Of a stretch of 64,000 nt of DNA, positions 56,145-64,000 are shown piece by piece. The notes under the pieces are model-generated. The model ran no database searches. It worked only from the letters and a program-made list of their open reading frames with translations, and was not told the origin of the DNA. The position numbers were made by a program, and so were the translations under genes. The stretch comes from Planctomycetota bacterium (GTDB lineage Bacteria > Planctomycetota > UBA1135 > UBA2386). Where the stretch lies: assembly GCA_016716265.1 (NCBI GenBank), contig JADJWQ010000001.1, forward strand, positions 2,790,001 through 2,854,000, given 5' to 3'. Numbering within the stretch: the stretch's first letter is position 1; each line of letters starts with the position of its first letter.

Positions 56145-57716
56145 TCACCCGCGGATGGTGACGACCGGGTGGAGTTCCGGGCCCACCATCAGGTGCACCC
56201 CTGACGAACCGGCGGGAGCGACCGCGCGCCAGCTCTCGGCACCGTTGCGGTCCATGCACGCGATGGTCAGCTCCGCGGTGCCGACGACCGCCGTCGCGCG
56301 GCAGACGCGCCTGAGCTGGCCGTCCACACGCGCGAGCTCCTCGCGTGCCCAGACGACGATGGCATCGCCGGTCCCGCCCTCGAGAGTCACGACGTACGGG
56401 CCAGGACCCTGACCACGACCCATCTGCCACAGCACGTCGACGCTGCGGGCCTCCTCCAACAGCACGCGCGTCTCGGGCCCCCGCAGCGTCACGGAGCCGC
56501 GGCTGCGCCATGCGCGGCGCTTGCCCCGCACCTCCAGGATCACCGGCTCCGGCAGCTCGCTGGCGCGCTCGGTCAGCCGCTGCCAGCGCTGCGGGCCCAG
56601 GAACAGATTCTCGTCCCCCACGCCGACCATGGCTCCTGGCCGCCTCGCCTGCACCGTGAACGGCGTGTCGTGCGGGGTCACGCCGTCGAGCGTCAGGGTG
56701 GTGTACGGCACCTCGGTGAAGACGCGGATCTCCCACTCGTTGTCGCGATCCGGCACGACCGCCAACGGTGTCTCGGGAAGCAGGCGCGCCGCACCGCTCG
56801 GCAACACACCGAGCGAGTAGCTCCCGAGCGGCAGTCGCACCCGCAGATCCTGGGGGCCGGGTCGCAGGCGGGTCGTCAGCGGATGAGCGTCATACGGCGG
56901 CTCGACGCTCGTCGCGAACAATGCGCGAGGACATTCCCCGGAGCCCATGACCACGAGGTTCACGCTCACCTGCTCTCCCGGGCAGGGTCTGACGAGTGTC
57001 GCCACCCACGACGTGGTCGACAGGCCGGGAGCGCTGCCGACTCGGAACGCGCTCGGGCGCTCCGCCACGGGCTCGCCACCCTCGAGGCCGAGCGTCAGGA
57101 GCCCCGGTCCCGACGCCTCGACCTCGACGAAGCCGTGGTCGTCGGTGCGAGCCGATACGGCGATCCCGTCGGGTTGCTGCGCGAGCAGATCGCATCCCGC
57201 CGCGGGTCGCCGAAGGTCGTCCGTGAGCACGAGCGCCCAGATCGTGTTCTGCGTGGGGCGGCGCAGGGTCACCGTCCGCTCGCCGACGCCTGGAGGACAG
57301 CGCGCATACGCGACCCAGCCACCTCCGCCATCCGCGTCCGCGGACGCGCAGACCCACAGCCAATGGTCCTCGCGAGCGTCGAAGCCGCATTGGGCACCGT
57401 CGACCACCGCGGCATCGATCGGCGTCCAGCCGGGGGCGAGGTGATCGCGGTGAAGCTCGACCGGGTCCGGTCCGGACAGCCACGCGATCGACGCACCCGC
57501 AGGTGCGGCGACATGGATGCGTCGCACACCGGGAGTCACCGGGCGTCGCACCGGATCGTGGGGTGCCGCGACGCCGGAGTCGTTGATCCTGCTGGGGATC
57601 CCGCCGGGATCGGGGGGCGACGGCGGTGCGTGCTGGCGACCACGCATCACGAGCGCGATGACGATGCCGACGACCAGCGCCCCGACCACCACTCCGCCGA
57701 CGCGTCGGGTCACCAT
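56145..57716 (-). CDS. Membrane-anchored protein of unknown function
   Basis: A 523-residue protein with an N-terminal signal-anchor (GGVVVGALVVGIVIALVM, residues 7-24) and no cleavage site. The rest is extracytoplasmic and beta-rich, with an SGPDPVELHRDHLAPGW segment and a carboxypeptidase-regulatory-like domain around residues 150-215 (IWALVLTDDLRRPAAGCDLLAQ; HGFVEVEASGPGLLTLGLEG). No catalytic motif. It overlaps the stop of the Kelch-like gene upstream by seven bases and is the last gene of the tandem-array transcription unit. Function not recognised. Confidence 0.75.
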   Translation of the reverse strand: MVTRRVGGVVVGALVVGIVIALVMRGRQHAPPSPPDPGGIPSRINDSGVAAPHDPVRRPVTPGVRRIHVAAPAGASIAWLSGPDPVELHRDHLAPGWTPIDAAVVDGAQCGFDAREDHWLWVCASADADGGGGWVAYARCPPGVGERTVTLRRPTQNTIWALVLTDDLRRPAAGCDLLAQQPDGIAVSARTDDHGFVEVEASGPGLLTLGLEGGEPVAERPSAFRVGSAPGLSTTSWVATLVRPCPGEQVSVNLVVMGSGECPRALFATSVEPPYDAHPLTTRLRPGPQDLRVRLPLGSYSLGVLPSGAARLLPETPLAVVPDRDNEWEIRVFTEVPYTTLTLDGVTPHDTPFTVQARRPGAMVGVGDENLFLGPQRWQRLTERASELPEPVILEVRGKRRAWRSRGSVTLRGPETRVLLEEARSVDVLWQMGRGQGPGPYVVTLEGGTGDAIVVWAREELARVDGQLRRVCRATAVVGTAELTIACMDRNGAESWRAVAPAGSSGVHLMVGPELHPVVTIRG

Positions 57717-59080
57717 ACGCCGATCCTGCAGCCCATTGCATTGGAGAGCTCCAAGATCGGGCTGGTGGCGGGCCCGCTGGCTGCGAGCGCCTGCGTGAAG
57801 AACTCCAGGCCGCGCAGCGCGGGGTCGGTCGGGAGGACGATGGACCACAGCAGGCGCTGCTGGGTCGAGCCGATGGGGCCGAGGACCTCGGGACGGATGC
57901 TCAGGGAGCAGCCGCCGACACCGAGGGGCAGCAGGTCGAGTGGAAGGGGCCGGCCGCCCCAGCTCGTCGACGAGGTGCCGATCCACATCCAGGCGGGACC
58001 CGCGAGCGCGCCGCCGGTCGCGGAGTCGAGCCGCAGCTCGAAGCGCTCGCCCTGCCAGGGCAGGTCCCAGCGGCCGCCGGTGTGCAGCCATGGTGCGCTC
58101 GGGGCGCAGCCGTGCGCGATCGTCGTCGTCGAGGCTGGATGCGGGGTGGCGAGCAGCCAGGTGTCCAGGAATGCCGTGCCCGGGGCTTCGCCTTCGACCA
58201 GGACGGTTGCCCCGAGGCTGGCGGAGTACGCGAGCTTCCCAAGGTAGAGGGCTGGCGGGGACACCTGCGTCGCGACGCGCTGCCAGCCACGGCTGTTGCC
58301 CTCCCAGGTCTGGTTCAACGGAGTGCCGCCCGCGTTCTCCCCTCCGAACAGGATGATGCGGCCTCTAGTCCAGTCGAAGGTGGCTGCGAACCCCTGTCTC
58401 ATGGGCACCTCGGGAATCCACGTGTACCATGACCACTGTCCGCTGGTCCATGTCACGACGCGCAGTCCGCGGTAGTCACCGTCGATCCTCAACACCTCCT
58501 CGTTGGCCCAGTCCGTCAACATATGCGTGTTCGAGTCATACAGGGGGTACCCGCTGTGCTCGAGACGCCAATCGAGTCCATCGAACGACCAGGTCTCCGC
58601 TCCGCGGCCGTCGCATAGCAGCATGCGCCCCAGCCTTGGGTCAAACGCCAAACCCGGCTGGCCGCGACCCGGTGGACGATTCGGTGGAAGCACTTCGCGC
58701 CAAGAGTGCCCGTCCCATAGCCAAGTGTCGTTGAGACCCGAGCTCGTGCCGTCAAAACCGCCGAAGAGCACCACGTGATTCAATGCAAGATCGAATGCCA
58801 TGGCCGCGCGGATGCGCGGGCTAGGTGCAATCGATGGCTGAAGCTGCTGCCACACTCCGTTCCGCAGCACCCAGGTCTCGTTCGTGAACCGCGAATTCAT
58901 GCGGTCATATCGGCCGAACGCCAGTATATCGCCCGTGGTGAGCACGTCAGCGTAGGTCGCGGTCCTGTCTGGGCAAGGACCGGCGCTGGGCGTGCGGTTG
59001 GTCCAAGTCGCCTGGGCGCAGGCGACGTGGACCAGCACAGCAACCAGCATGAAAGTGCTTCTTGGCAGCATGGTGGTCAT
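57710..59080 (-). CDS. Kelch-like secreted protein A (intact, left copy)
   Basis: A 456-residue protein; signal peptide to VHVACAQ (about residue 23). Residues about 25-310 form a Kelch-type propeller: ETWVLRNGVWQQL, AMAFDLALNHVVLFGGFDG, LNDTWLWDGHSWREV, GLAFDPRLGRMLLCDG, ETWSFDGLDWRL, ATFDWTRGRIILFGGENAGG, LNQTWEGNSRGWQRV. The end (HGCAPSAPWLHTGGRWDLPW, RPLPLDLLPLGVGGCSL, LEFFTQALA) is the recurrent C-terminal module. One of three A copies spaced about 2.2 kb. Starts 16 bases after the broken B copy. A surface-exposed binding protein is likely. Confidence 0.88.
   Translation of the reverse strand: MTTMLPRSTFMLVAVLVHVACAQATWTNRTPSAGPCPDRTATYADVLTTGDILAFGRYDRMNSRFTNETWVLRNGVWQQLQPSIAPSPRIRAAMAFDLALNHVVLFGGFDGTSSGLNDTWLWDGHSWREVLPPNRPPGRGQPGLAFDPRLGRMLLCDGRGAETWSFDGLDWRLEHSGYPLYDSNTHMLTDWANEEVLRIDGDYRGLRVVTWTSGQWSWYTWIPEVPMRQGFAATFDWTRGRIILFGGENAGGTPLNQTWEGNSRGWQRVATQVSPPALYLGKLAYSASLGATVLVEGEAPGTAFLDTWLLATPHPASTTTIAHGCAPSAPWLHTGGRWDLPWQGERFELRLDSATGGALAGPAWMWIGTSSTSWGGRPLPLDLLPLGVGGCSLSIRPEVLGPIGSTQQRLLWSIVLPTDPALRGLEFFTQALAASGPATSPILELSNAMGCRIGVW
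58092..58351 (-). repeat. 260-bp exact repeat inside gene A, matching 62518-62777
   Basis: Base-identical between the left and right A copies (offset 4426), while the middle copy differs at many positions in the same segment. The partner interval is 62518-62777. Confidence 0.85.
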
Positions 59081-59096
59081 GGCAGGTCCACTACAA

Positions 59097-59961
59097 TCAC
59101 GGGCTCTCCGTGTCGTCGATCAGAACCACGAACGACTGGATGTTCTTCTCCTCCGAGAGTATCCCGACGGCATTGCACTCGAGCGAGAACCGGATGGCGA
59201 CGGGATGTACTGCGTTCGATGTCGCTACGAGAGTCGAGGGTAGCTCATAAACACGAGCTGCTCCGCTGAGCGCGACAGTGTAGAGCCGGCACCAGCCGTC
59301 GACGTCGTCCAGACGCCTGGGCGACAGGTAGTTCTCCCAGCGCGCAAACGTCTCGAAGCTCGGCGCCGGCGGTGGGCTGGGGACGAACGGCCCCCAGTTC
59401 AGCCCGTCGAGCCACACGAAGTCCAGATCGCGCGGCACATCGACGTAGCCGTCGTAGACTCCCGGCGGATTGATCACCGGGCTCGTCACCGGCAGATACA
59501 GGGACCCATTGTAGGCGCCGGCAGGCATGGCGGCGCAGGACTGCCAGAACATGAGGCTCGGCGGCGTCTGGTTCGGCAGTCCAGCGGCGAGGCCGCTCAT
59601 CGTCCACCACGGATGCACGTCCGGCAGCAGGTGCGGCGTGACGCGAAGAACGGGGCGCCGCTGGAATCGTCCGTGTCTCGATCGCCGTCGGCGCGATGCG
59701 GAAGTCCAACGGTGAGCCCTCGAATTCGGCTCCAGGAGGGAACCCGTCTACCGCGCTCGGCTCTCCGTGAGGCGGATTGTATCGCCCCAGACAGAACAGA
59801 TCGCAGACGTACAGGACGCCTCGGGGCTTCGATCCGGAGAACGGCGGCGGGACGACCGCACCGTCGGAGGGCTGATTCATCGCGAGAGTCACCGCAGGTC
59901 CGGAGCCGTATCCGAGCTGCCGGGTCAGGTCACCAAACGCCGATCCTGCAGCCCATGGCAT
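59097..59961 (-). pseudogene. Protein B, left copy, broken by a one-base insertion
   Basis: Homologous over its length to the intact B at 61310. From the ATG at 59961 it reads MPWAAGSAFGDLTRQLGYG ... RIAPTAIETRTIPAAPRSS; then a single extra base near 59640-59650 (relative to the intact copy) throws it out of frame. The rest continues in another frame as HPWWTMSGLAAGLPNQ ... VLIDDTESP to the stop at 59097. The downstream A start is 16 bases away, so A may still be translated from an internal or its own site. Family unknown. Confidence 0.8.
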
Positions 59962-61293
59962 TGGAGAGCTCGAAGGTCGGGGCGGGCCCGCCGGCTGCGA
60001 GCGCCTGCGTGAAGAACTCCAGGCCGCGCAGCGCGGGGTCGGTCGGGAGGACGATGGACCACAGCAGGCGCTGCTAGGTCGAGCCGATGGGGCCGAGGAC
60101 CTCGGGACGGATGCTCAGGGAGCAGCCGCCGACACCGAGGGCAGCAGGTCGAGTGGAAGGGGCCGGCCGCCCCAGCTCGTCGACGAGGTGCCGATCCACA
60201 TCCAGGCGGGACCCGCGAGCGCGCCGCCGGTCGCGGAGTCGAGCCGCAGCTCGAAGCGCTCGCCCTGCCAGGGCAGGTCCCAGCGGCCGCCGGTGTGCAG
60301 CCATGGTGCGCTCGGGGCGCAGCCGTGTGCGATCGTCGCGGTCGAGGCTGGATAGGGGGTGGAGAGCACCCAAGTGTCCTGGAATGCCGTGCCCGGGGCT
60401 TCGCCTTCGACGAGGACGGTCGCTCCGAGGCTGGCGGAGTAGGCGAGCCTTCCACGGTAGAGGGCTGGCGGGGAAACCTGCGTCGCGACGCGCTGCCAGC
60501 CACGGCTGTTGCCTTCCCAGGTCTGGTCCAAGGGAGTGCCGCCCTCGTTCCTCCCGCCGAACAGGATGATGCGGCCTCGGGTCCAGTCGAAGGTGGCGGC
60601 GAACTCCGTTCGCATCGGCACATCTTCGAACCAGGTGATCGAGGACCACTGGCTGCCGGTCCAGCGCAGGACGCGTAGGCCGATGTAGTCACCGTCGATC
60701 CGCAACACCTCCTCGTTGGCCCAGTCCGTCAGCATATGTGTGTTCGAGCCATACAGGGGGTACCCTCTGTGCTCGAGCCTCCAGTCGAAGCCGTCGAAGG
60801 ACCAGGTCTCCGCTCCGAGGCCGTCACATAGCAGCATGCGGCCCGACCGCGGATCGAAGGCAAGACCAGGCCCCCCGTTGCCCGGCGGACGGTGCTGGGG
60901 TTGCAGCTCTCGCCAGGCGTTCCCGTCCCACAGCCAGGTGTCGTTGAGCGGCGTGCGCGCGGCATCGAACCCACCGAACAGCACGACATGGTTCAACGCC
61001 AGATCGAATGCCATCGCGGCGAAACCGCGCGGGCTCGGCGCAATCGGTGGCTGCAGCTGCTGCCACAGTCCGTTCCGCAGCACCCAGGTCTCGTTCGTAA
61101 ATCGAGAATTCGCGCGGTCGTACCGGCCGAACGCCAGGACGTCGCCTGTGTTGAGGACCCCCGTGTAGATCGCGGTTCGGTCGGGACAACGGCCCGAGCT
61201 GCCCGTGCGGTTGGTCCACGTCGCCTGAGCGCAGGCGACGTGGACCAGAACACAGACCAGGATGAGGGAGATTCGTGACGGCGTGGCGCTCAT
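59930..61293 (-). pseudogene. Kelch-like protein A', middle copy, broken near its C-terminus
   Basis: Intact from MSATPSRISLILVCVLVHV through the propeller to RPLPLDLLP. A one-base deletion in a G run at about 60139-60141 then shifts the frame (premature stop at 60115), and even in the restored frame a CAG to TAG change at 60074-60076 would stop translation (GPIGST then amber). The C-terminal module's last half is therefore lost. Because the propeller is complete, a truncated 392-residue product could still be made. Two independent lesions argue for real decay rather than one sequencing error. Confidence 0.8.
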
Positions 61294-61309
61294 GACAGGT
61301 CCGTCAGGC

Positions 61310-62173
61310 TTACGGGCTCTCGGAATCGTCGATCAGCACTATGAACGACTGGATGTTCTTGTCTTCCGAGAGGATCCCGACTGTATTGCACTCGAGCGAG
61401 AACCGAATGGCGATCGGATGCGTCCCATTGGACGTCGGGACCAGAGTGGACGGTAGCTCGTACTTGCGAGCCTGATCCCGAACCTGGGCGTCGTATAGTC
61501 GGCACCAGCGGTCTACATCGTTCAGCTGCTTCGGCGACAGGTAGTTCTCCCAGCGCGCAAACGTCTCGAAGCTCGGCGCCGGCGGTGGGCTGGGGACGAA
61601 CGGCCCCCAGTTCAGCCCGTCGAGCCACACGAAGTCCAGATCGCGCGGCACATCGACGTAGCCGTCGTAGACTCCCGGCGGATTGATCACCGGGCTCGTC
61701 ACCGGCAGATACAGGGACCCATTGTAGGCGCCGGCGGGCATGGCGGCGCAGGACTGCCAGAACATGAGGCTCGGCGGCGTCTGGTTCGGCAGTCCAGCGG
61801 CGAGGCCGCTCATCGTCCACCACGGATGCACGTCCGGCAGCAGGTGCAGCGTGAGTGAAGAACGGGGCGCCGCTGGAATCGTCCGTGTCTCGATCGCCGT
61901 CGGCGCGATGCGGAAGTCTAACGGTGAGCCCTCGAATTCGGCTCCAGGAGAACAACCGTCTGCCGCGCTCGGCTGTCCGTGAGGCGGATTGTATCGGCCC
62001 AGGCGGAACAGATCGCAGACGTACAGGACGCCTCGGGGCTTCGATCCGGAGAACGGCGGCGGGACGACCGCACCGTCGGAGGACTGATTCATCGCGAGAG
62101 TCACCGCAGGTCCGGAGCCGTATCCGAGCTGCCGGGTCACGTCACCAAACGCCGATCCTGCAGCCCATGGCAT
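61310..62173 (-). CDS. Protein B' (intact copy), unknown function
   Basis: A 287-residue product. The first 10 or so residues (MPWAAGSAFGD) are read from the 3' end of the upstream A'' gene in another frame (32-base overlap), and there is no signal peptide. The protein proper has GVLYVCDLFRLGRYN, RTIPAAPRSSLTLHLLPDV, WWTMSGLAAGLPNQTPPSLMF and NGSLYLPVTSPVINPPGVYDGYVD; it ends with IRFSLECNTVGILSEDKNIQSF and IDDSESP. It looks like the C-terminal part of a larger secreted protein whose 5' half was left behind when the unit duplicated. Family not recognised. Confidence 0.65.
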   Translation of the reverse strand: MPWAAGSAFGDVTRQLGYGSGPAVTLAMNQSSDGAVVPPPFSGSKPRGVLYVCDLFRLGRYNPPHGQPSAADGCSPGAEFEGSPLDFRIAPTAIETRTIPAAPRSSLTLHLLPDVHPWWTMSGLAAGLPNQTPPSLMFWQSCAAMPAGAYNGSLYLPVTSPVINPPGVYDGYVDVPRDLDFVWLDGLNWGPFVPSPPPAPSFETFARWENYLSPKQLNDVDRWCRLYDAQVRDQARKYELPSTLVPTSNGTHPIAIRFSLECNTVGILSEDKNIQSFIVLIDDSESP

Positions 62174-63506
62174 TGGAGAGCTCGAAGGTCGCGGTGGGTC
62201 CGCTGGCTGCGAGCGCCTGCGTGAAGAACTCCAGGCCGCGCAGCGCGGGGTCGGCCGGGAGGACGATGGACCACAGCAGGCGCTGCTGGGTCGAGCCGAT
62301 GGGACCGAGGACCTCGGGACGGATGCTCAGGGAGCAGCCACCGACACCGAAGGGCAGCAGGTCGAGCGGAAGGGGCCGGGCACCCCAGCTCGTCGACGAG
62401 GTGCCGAGCCACATCCAGGCCGGACCCGCGAGCGCGCCGCCAGTCGCGGAGTCGAGCTGCAGATCGAAGCGCTCGCCCTGCCAGGGCAGGTCCCAGCGCC
62501 CGCCGGTGTGCAGCCACGGTGCGCTCGGGGCGCAGCCGTGCGCGATCGTCGTCGTCGAGGCTGGATGCGGGGTGGCGAGCAGCCAGGTGTCCAGGAATGC
62601 CGTGCCCGGGGCTTCGCCTTCGACCAGGACGGTTGCCCCGAGGCTGGCGGAGTACGCGAGCTTCCCAAGGTAGAGGGCTGGCGGGGACACCTGCGTCGCG
62701 ACGCGCTGCCAGCCACGGCTGTTGCCCTCCCAGGTCTGGTTCAACGGAGTGCCGCCCGCGTTCTCCCCTCCGAACAGCACGACTCGACCCCTGGTCCAGT
62801 CGAAAGTGGCCGCGATTCCCAGCCTCAGTGGAACCCCGGGGAACCAAGCGGTCGCGGACCACTGGCTGCCGGTCCATGTCAGGACGCGTAGGCCAACGTA
62901 GTCACCGTCGATCCGCAACACCTCCTCGTTGGCCCAGTCCGTCAGCATATGCACGGTCGATCCATACAGGGGATACCCGCTGTGCTCGAGCCTCCAGTCG
63001 AAGCCGTCGAAGGACCAGGTCTCGGTTCCGAGGCCGTCACATAGCAGCATGCGCCCCAGCCGTGGATCAAAGGCCAAACCTGGTTGACCGCGGCCCGGTG
63101 GACGGTTCGGTGGGAATACCTCGCGCCAGGAGCTCCCGTCCCACAACCATGTGTCGTTGAGCGGCGTGCGCGCCGCATCCATCCCTCCGAACAGCACGAC
63201 ATGGTTCAAAGCGAGGTCGAAGGCCATCGCGGCGAACCCGCGCGGACTCGGAGCAACCGGCGGCTGCAGTTGCTGCCACAGTCCGTTTCGCAGAACCCAA
63301 GTCTCGTTCGTGAATCGGGAGTTCGTGCGGTCATACCGACCGAACGCCAATACGTCGCCCGTGGTGAGGACCTCCGTGTAGATCGCGCTCCTCTCCGGAC
63401 AAGCACCCGTGCTGGCCGTGCAGTTGGTCCACGTGGCCTGGGCGCAGGCGACGTGGACCATCAGACCAAACAGCATGAGGTAGTTTCGGGGCAGTGTGGC
63501 GCTCAT
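62142..63506 (-). CDS. Kelch-like secreted protein A'' (intact, right copy)
   Basis: A 454-residue paralogue of the left A gene with the same signal peptide end (MVHVACAQ), the same seven or so Kelch-like strands and a complete C-terminal module (HGCAPSAPWLHTGGRWDLPW; RPLPLDLLPFGVGGC; NAMGCRIGVW). Residues about 240-330 are encoded by the 260-bp block identical to the left copy. Nearer its start (about 62970-63050) it is instead closer to the middle copy. Begins 16 bases after B''. Confidence 0.88.
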   Translation of the reverse strand: MSATLPRNYLMLFGLMVHVACAQATWTNCTASTGACPERSAIYTEVLTTGDVLAFGRYDRTNSRFTNETWVLRNGLWQQLQPPVAPSPRGFAAMAFDLALNHVVLFGGMDAARTPLNDTWLWDGSSWREVFPPNRPPGRGQPGLAFDPRLGRMLLCDGLGTETWSFDGFDWRLEHSGYPLYGSTVHMLTDWANEEVLRIDGDYVGLRVLTWTGSQWSATAWFPGVPLRLGIAATFDWTRGRVVLFGGENAGGTPLNQTWEGNSRGWQRVATQVSPPALYLGKLAYSASLGATVLVEGEAPGTAFLDTWLLATPHPASTTTIAHGCAPSAPWLHTGGRWDLPWQGERFDLQLDSATGGALAGPAWMWLGTSSTSWGARPLPLDLLPFGVGGCSLSIRPEVLGPIGSTQQRLLWSIVLPADPALRGLEFFTQALAASGPTATFELSNAMGCRIGVW

Positions 63507-63522
63507 GACTCGTCCATCACAC

Positions 63523-64000
63523 TCACGGGCTTTCCGGATCGTCGATCAAGACCATGAACGACTGGATGTTCTTATCTTCTGAGAGCATGCCGACGGTATT
63601 GCATTCCAGCGAGAATCGAATGGCGATCGGATGGGTTGCGTTCGATGTCCGTACCAGTGTGGAGGGTAGCTCGTACACGCGAAGTGGACCGATTCGCGCG
63701 GCGTCGTAGAGCCGGCACCAACCGTCGACATCGTTCAGCTGCTTCGGCGACAGGTAGTTCTCCCAGCGCGCAAACGTCTCGAAGCTCGGCGCCGGCAGTG
63801 GGCTGGGGACGAACGGCCCCCAGTTCAGCCCGTCGAGCCATGCGAAGTCCAGATCGCGCGGCACATCGACGTAGCCGTCGTAGACTCCCGGCGGATTGAT
63901 CACCGGGCTCGTCACCGGCAGATACAGGGACCCATTGTAGGCGCCGGCAGGCATGGCGGCGCAGGACTGCCAGAACATGAGGCTCGGCGGCGTCTGGTTC
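63523..64000 (-). CDS. Protein B'' (5' end beyond the window)
   Basis: The C-terminal 159 or so residues of a third B copy, in frame to the right edge: NQTPPSLMFWQSC, NGSLYLPVTSPVINPPGV, WENYLSPKQLNDVDGW, ending VLIDDPESP. If the array grew leftward, this copy may be the full-length parent with the signal peptide that B' lacks; the sequence to the right would decide. Confidence 0.75.
   Translation of the reverse strand, partial: NQTPPSLMFWQSCAAMPAGAYNGSLYLPVTSPVINPPGVYDGYVDVPRDLDFAWLDGLNWGPFVPSPLPAPSFETFARWENYLSPKQLNDVDGWCRLYDAARIGPLRVYELPSTLVRTSNATHPIAIRFSLECNTVGMLSEDKNIQSFMVLIDDPESP

Larger units (their letters stand above)
57710..64000 (-). repeat. Tandem array of a two-gene (B then A) unit, period about 2.2 kb
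   Basis: Three A copies end at 57710, 59930 and 62142 (spacing 2220 and 2212). Each is preceded by a B copy whose stop lies 16 bases upstream of the A start. The A/B junction sequence around the A stop is shared between copies. The third B continues past the right edge, so the number of units is unknown. One A and one B copy are broken. Confidence 0.9.

Overview
The window reads as a chromosomal segment of a very GC-rich, Gram-negative-type bacterium. I infer a planctomycete of the marine lineage typified by Engelhardtia/Rohdeia/Saltatorellus. The reasons are the density of large secreted proteins (FG-GAP repeats, Kelch-like propellers, parallel beta-helices, DUF1566), a recurrent C-terminal module with the pattern GxGC-xGSxGT ... 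LPLDL-xxxG-xxGC, a lipoprotein sulfatase paired with a LamG protein, an ECF sigma factor next to a CHAT protein, and squalene genes of the HpnD/HpnE type. The lineage is inferred; no 16S or marker search was possible. I saw no tRNA, rRNA or CRISPR array.

Layout. 1-4.2 kb is a decayed zone: a transposase/integrase remnant broken by stops and frameshifts, an unrecognised gene fragment, a small secreted protein, 1.3 kb without a supportable gene, and a DUF4143 ATPase that has lost its P-loop half. 4.5-7.1 kb is an FG-GAP repeat protein. 7.7-15 kb is a forward block of exported hydrolases: LamG protein + sulfatase (ATGA-coupled), dipeptidyl peptidase IV, SGNH-hydrolase lipoprotein and a small cupin. 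15.2-20.4 kb holds two large secreted proteins on the minus strand, with a damaged second copy of the cupin between them. 20.9-29 kb has the housekeeping GTPase-fold protein YchF, a double DUF1566 protein, a lipoprotein with a TrmO/TsaA-like domain, a parallel beta-helix protein, an aldo/keto reductase and a HEAT-VWA protein.

30.1-34.9 kb is a tight forward operon resembling a reduced type II secretion/type IV pilus system: a GspE-type ATPase, two GspF-type membrane proteins and three pseudopilin-like proteins, with no secretin or major pseudopilin nearby. 34.9-37 kb is a 2-Cys peroxiredoxin and a serine hydrolase with the GWSRGA elbow of DUF2235/Tle1-like lipases. 37.1-43.4 kb has three large exported proteins, one of them a fusion of beta-propeller, two CxxCH haem sites and calcium-binding repeats. 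43.4-49.6 kb, minus strand, runs hpnD - hpnE - ECF sigma - membrane anti-sigma - CHAT lipoprotein, nearly without gaps; the last three form a compact regulatory module and are the most system-like feature of the window.

49.9-64 kb is a secreted-protein island on the minus strand that has grown by tandem duplication. Two FG-GAP paralogues share a 126-bp exact repeat that carries the 3' end of the gene upstream. To their right is a roughly 2.2-kb tandem array of a two-gene unit (a protein here called B, then a Kelch-like protein here called A). It contains A, B, A', B', A'' and the start of B''. One A copy and one B copy are broken, and the copies are mosaic, which suggests gene conversion. The array runs off the right edge.
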